From the NCBI GenBank assembly GCA_050746125.1, contig JBOGKX010000142.1:1-64000 (forward strand): a stretch of DNA of 64,000 nucleotides, given 5' to 3'. This stretch comes from JAJPKR01 sp050746125. GTDB taxonomy: Bacteria; Acidobacteriota; Terriglobia; Terriglobales; SCQP01. Below are positions 44,230-53,817 of this stretch, in pieces; positions within the stretch are counted from its first letter, which is position 1, and every line of letters begins with the position of its first letter. The notes under the pieces are model-generated. The model was not told the DNA's origin and did not search any database. It saw nothing but the letters and a program-made list of their open reading frames with translations. The position numbers and the translations under genes were made by a program.

Positions 44230-45333
44230 ATGAGAGCCGTCGCGATCGTTCCCGGGCAAGGCGCGCTGCATCTCGCCCAACGGCCCGACCCGCCCGCCCC
44301 ATCCGCCGGCCAGGTTTTGCTGCGCGTGCTCGCCGTCGGCATCTGCGGAACGGACCGCGAGGAGGCGGCGGGAGGCCGCGCCAAGGCGCCCGACGGCGCC
44401 GCGGACCTGGTGATTGGCCACGAGATGGTGGGCGCAGTCGTGGCCGCCGGTGCCGGCGTGCAGCGGGTGGCGGTCGGCGACCATGCGGTGTTCACGGTGC
44501 GCCGCGGCTGCGGGCGTTGCGCCCCTTGCGCCATGAACCGCCCCGACATGTGCCTCACCGGCGACTACCGCGAGCGCGGCATTTGGGGCCTGGATGGCTA
44601 CCAAACCGAGCACGTGCTCGACAACGAGCAGTACCTGGTGCGGGTGGCGCCGGAGCTGGGGCTGCACGGCGTGCTGACCGAGCCGACCTCGGTCGCCGAG
44701 AAAGCGATTACGGAGGCGGTGCGCATCCAAACCTCGCGCCTGCCGCAAGCCGGCGAGCATCCCGACTGGCTGTACGGCCGGCGCTGCTTGGTGGCGGGTC
44801 TCGGTCCGATCGGCTTGCTGGCCGCGCTGATCTTGCGCTTGCGCGGCGCGCAAGTGCATGGCCTCGACATCGTGCCAGAATCCTCCGCCCGCCCGCAATG
44901 GCTGATCGCGCTGGGCGGCCAATATCTCAACGGTACGAAGGTTAAGCTCGACGACCTGCGGGACAACACCGGCGGCGCCGAGCTCATCGTCGAGGCCGCC
45001 GGCATCGCCTCGCTCTCGTTCAGCCTGCTCGACGCGCTGGCCCCGGGCGGCGCCTACGTTCTGACTGGGATTCCCGGCGGCAATCGGGCGCTCGAACTCT
45101 CCGGCGCGGCGCTGATTCGGCGCTTGGTGTTGAACAACCAGGTCATGTTCGGCAGTGTCAATGCCGCCCGCGATCACTATCAAATGGCGGTGGACGATCT
45201 GCACGCCGGACAACTGCGCTGGCCGGGTCAGTTGGAGAAACTTCTCACTCATCGCCACTCTCCCGCCGATTTCGCCACCGCCTTCACCGCCCATCCCGCC
45301 GACGAGATCAAATCCTTCGTTGCCTGGTCGTAG
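44230..45333 (+). CDS. Glucose 1-dehydrogenase-like zinc-dependent medium-chain dehydrogenase
   Basis: A 367-residue MDR enzyme resembling archaeal and bacterial glucose 1-dehydrogenases, which oxidise glucose to gluconolactone with NAD(P). Zinc-site residues are visible in VGICGTDREE and GHEMVGAVV; the structural zinc loop is RRGCGRCAPCAMNRPDMC; and GIWGLDGYQTEHV, LTEPTSVAEKA, VAGLGPIGLLAA and MFGSVNAARDHY are typical of this subgroup. Length is typical. It starts at the ATG 44230 and ends just before a half copy of the interspersed repeat. No gluconate pathway gene is adjacent. Confidence 0.87.
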   Translation: MRAVAIVPGQGALHLAQRPDPPAPSAGQVLLRVLAVGICGTDREEAAGGRAKAPDGAADLVIGHEMVGAVVAAGAGVQRVAVGDHAVFTVRRGCGRCAPCAMNRPDMCLTGDYRERGIWGLDGYQTEHVLDNEQYLVRVAPELGLHGVLTEPTSVAEKAITEAVRIQTSRLPQAGEHPDWLYGRRCLVAGLGPIGLLAALILRLRGAQVHGLDIVPESSARPQWLIALGGQYLNGTKVKLDDLRDNTGGAELIVEAAGIASLSFSLLDALAPGGAYVLTGIPGGNRALELSGAALIRRLVLNNQVMFGSVNAARDHYQMAVDDLHAGQLRWPGQLEKLLTHRHSPADFATAFTAHPADEIKSFVAWS

Positions 45334-45351
45334 CCGCGCTCGCCGCCAATG

Positions 45352-45389
45352 GGAGGCCCGCTCCGCACAGGGCCTCGCCAAGTTGCCGC
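45352..45389. repeat. Interspersed palindromic repeat, half copy E
   Basis: Only the right-hand core block is present: GGAGGCCCGCTCCGCACAGG, then GCCTCGCCAAGTTGCCGC. It differs from copy A at about four of 38 positions. The GAGGCCC / GGGCCTC inverted repeat is intact. The block lies between the dehydrogenase and the S9 peptidase genes and precedes the latter's ribosome site by about 60 bases. Its isolation suggests that this block is the conserved or mobile core of the family. Confidence 0.7.
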
Positions 45390-45465
45390 AAACGGTGTGC
45401 CTGCGCGCCCGCTCGTGGTAGAGTGCTCGATTCCGGCGCAACTCCGGTTTGGAGGGTTCACCACC

Positions 45466-48162
45466 GTGTCCGCACTTCGCCTCGTTCGTAGGTTGGCCGC
45501 CGGGCTGTGCGCCTGCCTGCTCCCGCTGCCGCTCATGGCCCAGGTCGGCTCGTCTGCCGCCGCGGCGCCACCGCCGCGGCCGCGCGCCAACTATGCCCTG
45601 GCGGCCCGCTTTCTGCCGGCGGAAATGACGAAACTGGTTTTCGACACCGAGGTGACGCCGCACTGGTTCACCACCTCGGACAAGTTTTGGTTCAGCTTCG
45701 AAACCCCCAGCGGAACCGACTATTACCTCGTGAATCCCGCTCTCCATACCCGCGCGCCGCTGTGGAACAACGCCAAGCTCGCGGCCGAGCTTTCGGGGCT
45801 GACCGGCTTCCCCTATGACGCCCAACATCTGCCGGTGAAGAATTTGAAGCTCGTGGAGCACGACGCCGCGCTCCGCTTCGAGGTCACAGTACGCCGGGAC
45901 GCGGTGATCCCGGGCGAGTCCCCGGCCGACCGCGCCCGCTCGCTGGCGGCGGAAACGAAGCTCGATCTCACTACCCGGCAAGCTGCCGGCGGCGTGGGGG
46001 ATAAGAACGACGACTCCAGCGCCGGCAAAAAACGCACTCTCTACTTCCGATTCGATCTGGCCACCGGCCAACTCCGTCGTCTGGACGGCTTTGTTCCGCC
46101 CCCGGCACGGCCGCTTTGGGCTTCACTCTCGCCCGACCGCCAAACCGCGGTTTTCGCGCGCGGATACAACCTGTACATGATGGATGCCGGCAACTACGCC
46201 AAAGCGCTAGCGAATCCGGCCGATCCCTCCATCGCCGAGACGCAGCTGACCACCGATGGCGTTGCCGGTTTCAGCTATGCGCGCTCGTTGGTGCCGGAAG
46301 TGCAGAAGGCGCTGGCCAGAATCGACGGTAAGGACGCGCGGGATACAGCCGGCATGCGCGCGCCTTCGGTGGCGATTCATTGGTCGCAGGACGCGAAGAA
46401 GTTCGCGCTGGTGCGCGAGGACGTGCGCAAGGTGGGCGAGCTCTGGACCATCCATTCGCTCGTCAACCCGCGCCCGGTGCTGCAAAGCTACCCGTACGCC
46501 ATGCCGGGGGAGGCGAACGTCCCCGTCCCCGAGATTCAGATCTTCACCGTCGCCTCCCGGCAACGAATCGTGATTCCGGAACGGACCTTGCCCTTAGTCG
46601 ATCCGGAGATCAGCATCTCCGACGCGCCGCTCAGCAATCAGGATCGCGAGGAGGCGCGCGCCGCCAACCGGGAGCTCAGCCGGTTGGGCCTCGCCTCCGT
46701 GCCCTACCGACTGGGAGCGACCGCCCGCTGGCTTTCGGCCGACGACTCGAAACTATATTTCATGGATACCGACCGCACTTATCGCGAAGCCGACGTCTGT
46801 GTCGCCGATACCACTACCGGCGCGGTCACGACGCTGATTCGCGAAGTCTCGAATGTTTGGCTCGACACCCGCCCGCCCCGCCTGGTCGGCGGCAAGGAAA
46901 TCGTCTGGTGGTCCGAGCGAGATGGCTGGGGCCACTACTACCTCTATGACGCCGCCGGCAAGCTGGAGAACGCGGTCACCGGCGGCACGTATCAATCCGA
47001 TCGAATCCAGGCCCTGGACGATGCGGCACGCGTGATGTATTTCACCGCCGAGGGGCGGGAACACGGCGAAGATCCCTATTACACGCACCTCTACCGCGTG
47101 AACCTGGACGGCACCGGTCTCCGGCTGCTCACGCCGGGAAACTTCTCGCATGCCATCGCGGCGCCCGACGACGGCAAATATTTCGTCGACACGTTTTCCC
47201 GCGTCGACACCGCGCCGCGCTCGGTGCTGCTCGACGATCAGGGCGCGCAAATCGCCGACCTGGCCACCGCCGATCTCAGCCACCTGCTCGAGGCTGGGTA
47301 CGAGTTCCCCACGCCGTTCCACGTCAAGGCCGCCGACGGCATCACCGACCTGTACGGCGTGATGTACAAGCCTTTCGATTTCGACCCGCAACGGAAATAC
47401 CCGATCATCGAGTACGTCTATCCCGGCCCCCAGACCGAGTCCGTCACCAAGACGTTCACCCCCAAGGATCCGCAGATTCCACTGGCGCAGCTCGGCTTGA
47501 TCGTCATCGAGGTCGGAAACCGCGGCGGCAGTCCGCAGCGCGACAAATGGTATGACGCCTATGGCTACGGCAACTTGCGCGACTACGGCCTCGCCGACAA
47601 GAAGGCGGCAGCCGAGGAGCTGGCGGCTCGCTATCCCTTTATCGACATCGGCCGGGTAGGCATTTGGGGCCACTCAGGCGGCGGCTTCATGACCGCCGCC
47701 GCGCTGCTGCAATATCCGGACTTCTTCAAGGCCGGCTGGTCGGAATCGGGCAATCACGAAAACAACGTGTACAACAAGTTTTGGAGCGAAAAGAACGACG
47801 GCGTGCGCGAAGAAGCGCAAAAAGACGGCACCGTCAAATTCATCTACGACATCGAAAAAAACTCCGCGCTGGCCAAGAACCTCAAGGGCCATCTCATGCT
47901 GACCAGCGGAGACATGGACGACAACGTCTCGATGGTCAACACCATGCGCCTGGCGAACGCCCTGATTCACGCCGACAAGCGTTTCGAGATGCTGGTCTTC
48001 CCCGGCATGCGCCACTCCTATCAGCCCATCGCCGACTACGTGCTGCTGCGCCGCATGGATTTCTTCGCTCATTGGCTGCTCGGGGACGCGGAGACCGGCG
48101 CCGATATTTTGGAGCTGCAAAACGAGAAGCAGGCGACGCCGAGCAAGCGGTTCCCCGAGTAG
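45466..48162 (+). CDS. Exported S9 family (dipeptidyl-peptidase IV-like) peptidase
   Basis: An 898-residue secreted serine peptidase. A signal peptide (RRLAAGLCACLLPLPLMAQ) follows a GTG start at 45466, which has GGAGGG upstream; the open frame before it only runs through repeat E. The N-terminal three-quarters form the beta-propeller that guards the active site, and the alpha/beta-hydrolase domain carries GHSGGGFMTAAAL (nucleophile Ser near residue 737), SGDMDDNVSM (Asp) and GMRHSYQPIADY (His), a complete triad. NRGGSPQRDKWYDAYGYG is the usual segment before the nucleophile. It probably degrades proline-containing peptides in the periplasm. Confidence 0.92.
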   Translation: MSALRLVRRLAAGLCACLLPLPLMAQVGSSAAAAPPPRPRANYALAARFLPAEMTKLVFDTEVTPHWFTTSDKFWFSFETPSGTDYYLVNPALHTRAPLWNNAKLAAELSGLTGFPYDAQHLPVKNLKLVEHDAALRFEVTVRRDAVIPGESPADRARSLAAETKLDLTTRQAAGGVGDKNDDSSAGKKRTLYFRFDLATGQLRRLDGFVPPPARPLWASLSPDRQTAVFARGYNLYMMDAGNYAKALANPADPSIAETQLTTDGVAGFSYARSLVPEVQKALARIDGKDARDTAGMRAPSVAIHWSQDAKKFALVREDVRKVGELWTIHSLVNPRPVLQSYPYAMPGEANVPVPEIQIFTVASRQRIVIPERTLPLVDPEISISDAPLSNQDREEARAANRELSRLGLASVPYRLGATARWLSADDSKLYFMDTDRTYREADVCVADTTTGAVTTLIREVSNVWLDTRPPRLVGGKEIVWWSERDGWGHYYLYDAAGKLENAVTGGTYQSDRIQALDDAARVMYFTAEGREHGEDPYYTHLYRVNLDGTGLRLLTPGNFSHAIAAPDDGKYFVDTFSRVDTAPRSVLLDDQGAQIADLATADLSHLLEAGYEFPTPFHVKAADGITDLYGVMYKPFDFDPQRKYPIIEYVYPGPQTESVTKTFTPKDPQIPLAQLGLIVIEVGNRGGSPQRDKWYDAYGYGNLRDYGLADKKAAAEELAARYPFIDIGRVGIWGHSGGGFMTAAALLQYPDFFKAGWSESGNHENNVYNKFWSEKNDGVREEAQKDGTVKFIYDIEKNSALAKNLKGHLMLTSGDMDDNVSMVNTMRLANALIHADKRFEMLVFPGMRHSYQPIADYVLLRRMDFFAHWLLGDAETGADILELQNEKQATPSKRFPE

Positions 48163-48174
48163 GAGGGCGGCGCC

Positions 48175-48969
48175 TTAGGCCACGAGCGCGGCGCGCATCA
48201 CCGTCACCGCTTGGCCGGCCAGAATCACCCGCTCGCCTTGCGGGCGCACCCGCACCACGCCGCCGCGGGGCGACGCTTGATAAGCGGTCAGTTCAATGCG
48301 GCCGAGCTGCGCCGCCCAGTACGGACCGAGCGCGGCGTGCGCCGAGCCGGTCACGGGATCTTCGTCAATGCCCGAGCCGGGAGCGAAAAAACGGGAAACG
48401 AAATCGAACTCCGGCCGCTCCGAACGGGCGGTCACGATGACACCGCGCACCGGCAAGCGGCGCAAGCGACCATGATCGGGCTGAAGCGCGCGCACCGCGG
48501 CTTCCGAGCCGAGTTCGACCAGATAGTCGAATTCGTTTTTGCCGACGAACTTCGCCTGCTCGGTTCCGAGCGCGGGCAAGAGCTCGGGGGGCGGGGGCGC
48601 GGGGGCGACATGCTTGGCGGGAAAATCCATCTCGATCCATTCGCCATTGCGCGCCGCCGTCAACGGGCCGCTCAGGGTTTGAAACCGCGCGACAGCGCCG
48701 GCGGGAAGATGGCCGTCCTCCCATAAAACATGAGCGGCGCCCAGAGTCGCATGTCCACACAGCGCCACTTCCACCGCCGGGGTGAACCAGCGCAGCCGGT
48801 AGCCGCCATCTTCGCCATGCAGGAACGCCGTCTCGGAAAGATTCATCTCCCGTGCCACGGCGCGCATCCAGGGCTCCTCGGCGGGCTCGGCCAGCACGCA
48901 CACCGCGGCCGGATTGCCGCTGAACGGGGTGGCGGTGAACGCGTCAACCTGCACGATCGTAACTGTCAT
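48175..48969 (-). CDS. PhzF-family isomerase
   Basis: A 264-residue protein of the PhzF/DapF-like fold. VQVDAFTATPFSGNPAAVCVL at the N-terminus, the catalytic Glu in MNLSETAFL, RWFTPAVEVALCGHATLGAAHVL and the C-terminal SGIDEDPVTGSAHAALGPYW are diagnostic. PhzF isomerises a phenazine precursor, but most family members, including likely this one, act on other unknown substrates since no phenazine genes are nearby. The start at 48969 has AAGGGC just upstream; an ATG further up would add 14 unlikely residues. Confidence 0.9.
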   Translation of the reverse strand: MTVTIVQVDAFTATPFSGNPAAVCVLAEPAEEPWMRAVAREMNLSETAFLHGEDGGYRLRWFTPAVEVALCGHATLGAAHVLWEDGHLPAGAVARFQTLSGPLTAARNGEWIEMDFPAKHVAPAPPPPELLPALGTEQAKFVGKNEFDYLVELGSEAAVRALQPDHGRLRRLPVRGVIVTARSERPEFDFVSRFFAPGSGIDEDPVTGSAHAALGPYWAAQLGRIELTAYQASPRGGVVRVRPQGERVILAGQAVTVMRAALVA

Positions 48970-49084
48970 GCCCTTAAAGTTAAATATAGTCATCATAGGG
49001 CACGGGACCAACGTGCGGCTGACCGGATCTGCTCGCCGCCGACGCGCGCGCTTTCTTTCGCCCCTTATGCCGGCCGCGGACGAG

Positions 49085-50731
49085 CTAAGGCCCGCCTTCG
49101 CCGCGCGGCGTCAGGATGCCGATGCGATCGAAGACCCGGCGCGCCAGCCGCCAGGACTCGTCGATTTGCTCGCTTAGGCCCAACAGGCGCGCGAAACCAT
49201 ATACCAGCAGCAGCCAGAGCACCGAGCTGACAACCATCAGCCCCAGTTCGCGCAAGCCGTGGTACGCGGGGCCTTCGAGTCGCCGCGAAAACTCGAAGAC
49301 CACGTAGCCAGCCGCCGCCGCCACCACCGCTACGCGGGGCACCGAGCGCCAACGGCGCGCGGACGCGCCCAACCAGTTGCGGCGGTGCAAGAGGTAGGCC
49401 AGAACTAGCGCATTGGCGGTGATGCCGATGTCGCTGGCAAGCGCCAAGCCTGGCACGCGCAAGCGATGCGAGAGCATTATGTAGATCGGAATCATCGCCG
49501 CCGTCACGATAGTTCCGGCCACCATCGGCGTGAGGGTGTCGCCGGCGGCATAGAAGGCCCGCGAGTAAAGCGCTTGCGAGGCCCAAAACGCCAGCGAGAT
49601 CACGAAAATGACGAGATAGAGCGCGGTGTAGTGGGCGTTCAAGTCGTGAAACTTTCCCCGCTCGTACACCACGCGGGTGATGGGCAGCGCCAAGGCCGCA
49701 AACCAGCTCGTCGCCAGCAGGGCCCCGGTCACGGTCCGCACCACCGCCTTGTCCAGAGTCTCGCGTAGCTGGTCCCATTCGTTTTGCGCCACCAGCCAGG
49801 CGAAAAACGGCATGGTGGCCTGTCCCACCGCTTGACCCAGGACGGCGATCGGCACCCGCATCAACTGTTTGGCGTAGGTCAGCTCGGTGATGGCGCCGAC
49901 GAAACGGGCACCGAGCGGGCGAATGATCCAGTCATCGGCGCTGACCAGCGATACTCCCGCCATCAGCGGCAGCGTGAGCTTGAGCCAATGGACAAAGTCG
50001 CCGTCGCGAAAGTTGAAGCAGGGTCGAAAGCGCAGTCCGTCGCCCCGCGCGCCGAGCAGCGGGAAAAGGAATGGGCCCAAGAACGCCCCCACCAGCGCGC
50101 CGATCGCCAGGCTCTCGATCCCCAGCCAATGGTTAAGGATGACGCCGCCGGCAATGATGCTGGAGCTGTAGAACAGCGGCGCCAGGGCCGGCAGCCAGAA
50201 CACGCCGCGCGCATAGAGCGTCGAGCAGATCAGCCCGCCAATGCCGAAGAACAACTGCGCCGGCAGCAGGATGCGCGTCATGCGCGCGCACTCGACCAAC
50301 TGAGCCGGTGTGAACGACGGCATGTAGAGCCGCAGCAACTGGGGAGTGAAAACCTCAGCCACGACTACGCCGACGCCCAGGCCGAGCGCCATGAACGTGG
50401 TAACGATCGAAAAGACCCGATACCCTTCTTCTTCTTTCCGGTCGGCGACGAACGGGCTGAAAATCGTGATGAAAGTGATCGACAACGCTCCGCCGGCCAC
50501 CAGGTAATTCAGCCAGTCGGGGATGGTGAAGGCGACGTTATAGGCATCGGTGTGCGCGCTAGCGCCGAAGGCATAGGCAATATAGGCCTCGCGCAAGTAG
50601 CCGATGGCGCGAGAGGCAAAGACCGCCCCCATCATCAGCGCGGTTGCTCCGCCCAGGCGGCGCAGCTCCATTCCGCCCCGCGCGGGGCCATCGCCGGCGG
50701 GCGGCGTGACGGCCTCCGAAGCTTCGGACAT
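49085..50731 (-). CDS. murJ: Lipid II flippase MurJ
   Basis: A 548-residue, multi-helix inner-membrane protein of the MviN/MurJ family that flips lipid II for peptidoglycan synthesis. Fourteen or so hydrophobic segments are present, with SRAIGYLREAYIAYAFG at the start, FTPAQLVECARMTRILLPAQLFFGI, and YARGVFWLPALAPLFYSSSII, all typical of the family. Positively charged residues in the central cavity are visible in these segments. The start at MSEASEA (50731) is used, although an upstream ATG at 50767 is open. It is divergent from gatB, 62 bases away. Confidence 0.92.
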   Translation of the reverse strand: MSEASEAVTPPAGDGPARGGMELRRLGGATALMMGAVFASRAIGYLREAYIAYAFGASAHTDAYNVAFTIPDWLNYLVAGGALSITFITIFSPFVADRKEEEGYRVFSIVTTFMALGLGVGVVVAEVFTPQLLRLYMPSFTPAQLVECARMTRILLPAQLFFGIGGLICSTLYARGVFWLPALAPLFYSSSIIAGGVILNHWLGIESLAIGALVGAFLGPFLFPLLGARGDGLRFRPCFNFRDGDFVHWLKLTLPLMAGVSLVSADDWIIRPLGARFVGAITELTYAKQLMRVPIAVLGQAVGQATMPFFAWLVAQNEWDQLRETLDKAVVRTVTGALLATSWFAALALPITRVVYERGKFHDLNAHYTALYLVIFVISLAFWASQALYSRAFYAAGDTLTPMVAGTIVTAAMIPIYIMLSHRLRVPGLALASDIGITANALVLAYLLHRRNWLGASARRWRSVPRVAVVAAAAGYVVFEFSRRLEGPAYHGLRELGLMVVSSVLWLLLVYGFARLLGLSEQIDESWRLARRVFDRIGILTPRGEGGP

Positions 50732-50793
50732 GTCGTTCGATTCTAGCTTGGCCGCGAACGCCACCATGCCGCTAAACTAAAGAGCGGGCGCTC

Positions 50794-52293
<1,500 letters not shown>

Positions 52294-52307
52294 CCGGACG
52301 CGCCGCC

Positions 52308-52568
52308 ATGTTCGCACGCCGGCTGCAAGTCACCCTGGAATCCGAGCGCGGCTCCCGCCCCTGCCCGCTCAAGTACCTCGATAGTTTCGCGATGCGCAGC
52401 TTTACCGGAGAAACGCGCTTCGACGAGTTGCTGCCCGCCGGCGACGGCCTGCTGGAAGCAAGCCGCCGCGTTTCCCTGCCGGAGTTGCGCGACGCCCTGC
52501 AAGCCTGGCTGCGCCGCAAGTCGTACTTGCAACCCGATGAGCGGGTGAACGTCGCGGAACGCCGCTAG
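52308..52568 (+). CDS. Small protein of unknown function downstream of gatB
   Basis: An 86-residue basic protein starting at the ATG 52308, 14 bases after gatB and 9 bases before the Nudix gene. It has no signal peptide or membrane segment, and a compact fold is suggested by VTLESERGSRPCPLKYLDS and LRDALQAWLRRKSYLQPD. No family is recognised. The tight spacing supports it as a real gene in a transcript with gatB and the Nudix hydrolase. The ribosome site is poor. Confidence 0.55.
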   Translation: MFARRLQVTLESERGSRPCPLKYLDSFAMRSFTGETRFDELLPAGDGLLEASRRVSLPELRDALQAWLRRKSYLQPDERVNVAERR

Positions 52569-52577
52569 AGTTCTGGC

Positions 52578-53099
52578 ATGCCGAGCGAAACCGCGCCCCC
52601 CGCGACACTCCGCTACCGGCTGCAACAGCTGAGCTTCCTGGTGTGCTCGCAAATTTTCGTTGCCGTGTACCGGCGCTTCCCGGTCTTCGGCCGCCTGCGC
52701 ACTTCGCTGGCGGTAGTCTGGCGCCAGGGCCGGCTGCTGATGATCGAGCGCAGCGATCGCTTGGGCTGCGCGTTTCCCGGCGGCGTGAGCATGCCATGGG
52801 AAAGCGACGAAGTTTCGATGCGGCGCGAGCTGCGCGAGGAAACCGGTCTCGAGAGTCGAGCCGATCGCCTGCTTTTCCGCTACCACGACGATAGCCGGAT
52901 CCCCGTCGCCATCAGCGTGTACTGGGTGGAGGCGCGCGGGGAGCCGCGCTCTTCCTGGGAAGGCGTCGCCCTCTGGCTCGCGCCTGCCGAGGCCGAGGCG
53001 CGCATTTTCCCGTTGCACGCCGTGGCGCTGGCGCGAGTGCAAGGTGAAGGCCTTCTGCAGATTTCCCGTGACCTGGGCAACCACTCCGGCGTAAATTAG
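52578..53099 (+). CDS. Nudix hydrolase
   Basis: A 173-residue protein with a complete Nudix box: GGVSMPWESDEVSMRREL then REETGLE, matching Gx5Ex7REUxEExGU. A hydrophobic N-terminal helix (LSFLVCSQIFVAVYR) is present and may anchor it weakly to the membrane or be part of the fold. Nudix enzymes cleave nucleoside diphosphates linked to another group; the substrate is not evident here. It begins nine bases after the small gene and ends at 53099. Confidence 0.82.
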   Translation: MPSETAPPATLRYRLQQLSFLVCSQIFVAVYRRFPVFGRLRTSLAVVWRQGRLLMIERSDRLGCAFPGGVSMPWESDEVSMRRELREETGLESRADRLLFRYHDDSRIPVAISVYWVEARGEPRSSWEGVALWLAPAEAEARIFPLHAVALARVQGEGLLQISRDLGNHSGVN

Positions 53100-53213
53100 A
53101 GAAAAGGCCCCAGCCATCGAAGTTGGCGCAAGCGCCCATCTCATCCACCGTGTCGGGCGCGGGAGCGGGCGCCGATAGGCGGGGATATTCGGGGAGCGGC
53201 GGGATCGTCTTCA

Positions 53214-53765
53214 GTGTTTCTTCGTTTATTGCGCAAAAATGCTCTCGTTGCCTTGATCTGCGGTTTGGCGGTTGAGGCGTGGATCGCCCTGCCCGGCGAG
53301 GCTCTGATCGCCACTGCGGCCGCCCAATGGCTGTCGCGGTCCGCCAACGATCTCTGGGCTTGGTTGGAATTAGCGGCGGCAGCCGTGGGGGGCATGCTCG
53401 TGAACGACCTCGCCCTTTACTCGCTTAGCCGGGTGGCGCGCGGCGTGGCCTCGCAGTTCATTCATTTGCCGCACGCGCATTTTCATCTCAGCGGCCTGGA
53501 TCTTGTCGCAGCCAAGTTCATACCGCCCTTGCGCAGCGCCGCATTCGTGCTTTATGGCTTCCAGGGCGCCCACCTCCAGCACTTGCTCGTGGTGTCGCTG
53601 GGATCCAGTCTGCTATGGGTGTGCGGCTATGCCCTGCTAGGCAGAACCTATCGGGGACGCATTCTGGGCTTGCTCCACCGCCTGGAGCAGCGCAACCGCT
53701 GGGTCATCGCCGCCGAGATCGCCATGACCATTGCCGGCCTGGCGCTGATCGTCTATCCCCTATAG
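53214..53765 (+). CDS. Small DedA/VTT-like integral membrane protein
   Basis: A 183-residue protein with four or five predicted membrane helices. The GTG start is at 53214. Motifs such as ALPGEALIATAA, AAVGGMLVNDLALYSLSR, and AAKFIPPLRSAAFVLYGFQG recall the SNARE-associated/DedA (VTT) family, where a re-entrant proline-containing segment and a glycine-rich helix occur in this order. Members transport or flip phospholipids or undecaprenyl phosphate; the assignment is tentative because length is short and the key F-x3-R-x3-G motif is only partly met (FIPPLRSAAFVLYG). Confidence 0.5.
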   Translation: MFLRLLRKNALVALICGLAVEAWIALPGEALIATAAAQWLSRSANDLWAWLELAAAAVGGMLVNDLALYSLSRVARGVASQFIHLPHAHFHLSGLDLVAAKFIPPLRSAAFVLYGFQGAHLQHLLVVSLGSSLLWVCGYALLGRTYRGRILGLLHRLEQRNRWVIAAEIAMTIAGLALIVYPL

Positions 53766-53817
53766 CCGCTCGCGCCGGCGGTGGCAGAGCAGGCTTTGTA
53801 CCTGATCTAATAGTCGG

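Noticed and set aside
43633..46071. Minus-strand open frame of 812 codons across four plus-strand genes
   Set aside because: It overlaps the sigma, small Cys/His, dehydrogenase and S9 genes, all of which have clear motifs; its own translation is compositionally biased and motif-free.
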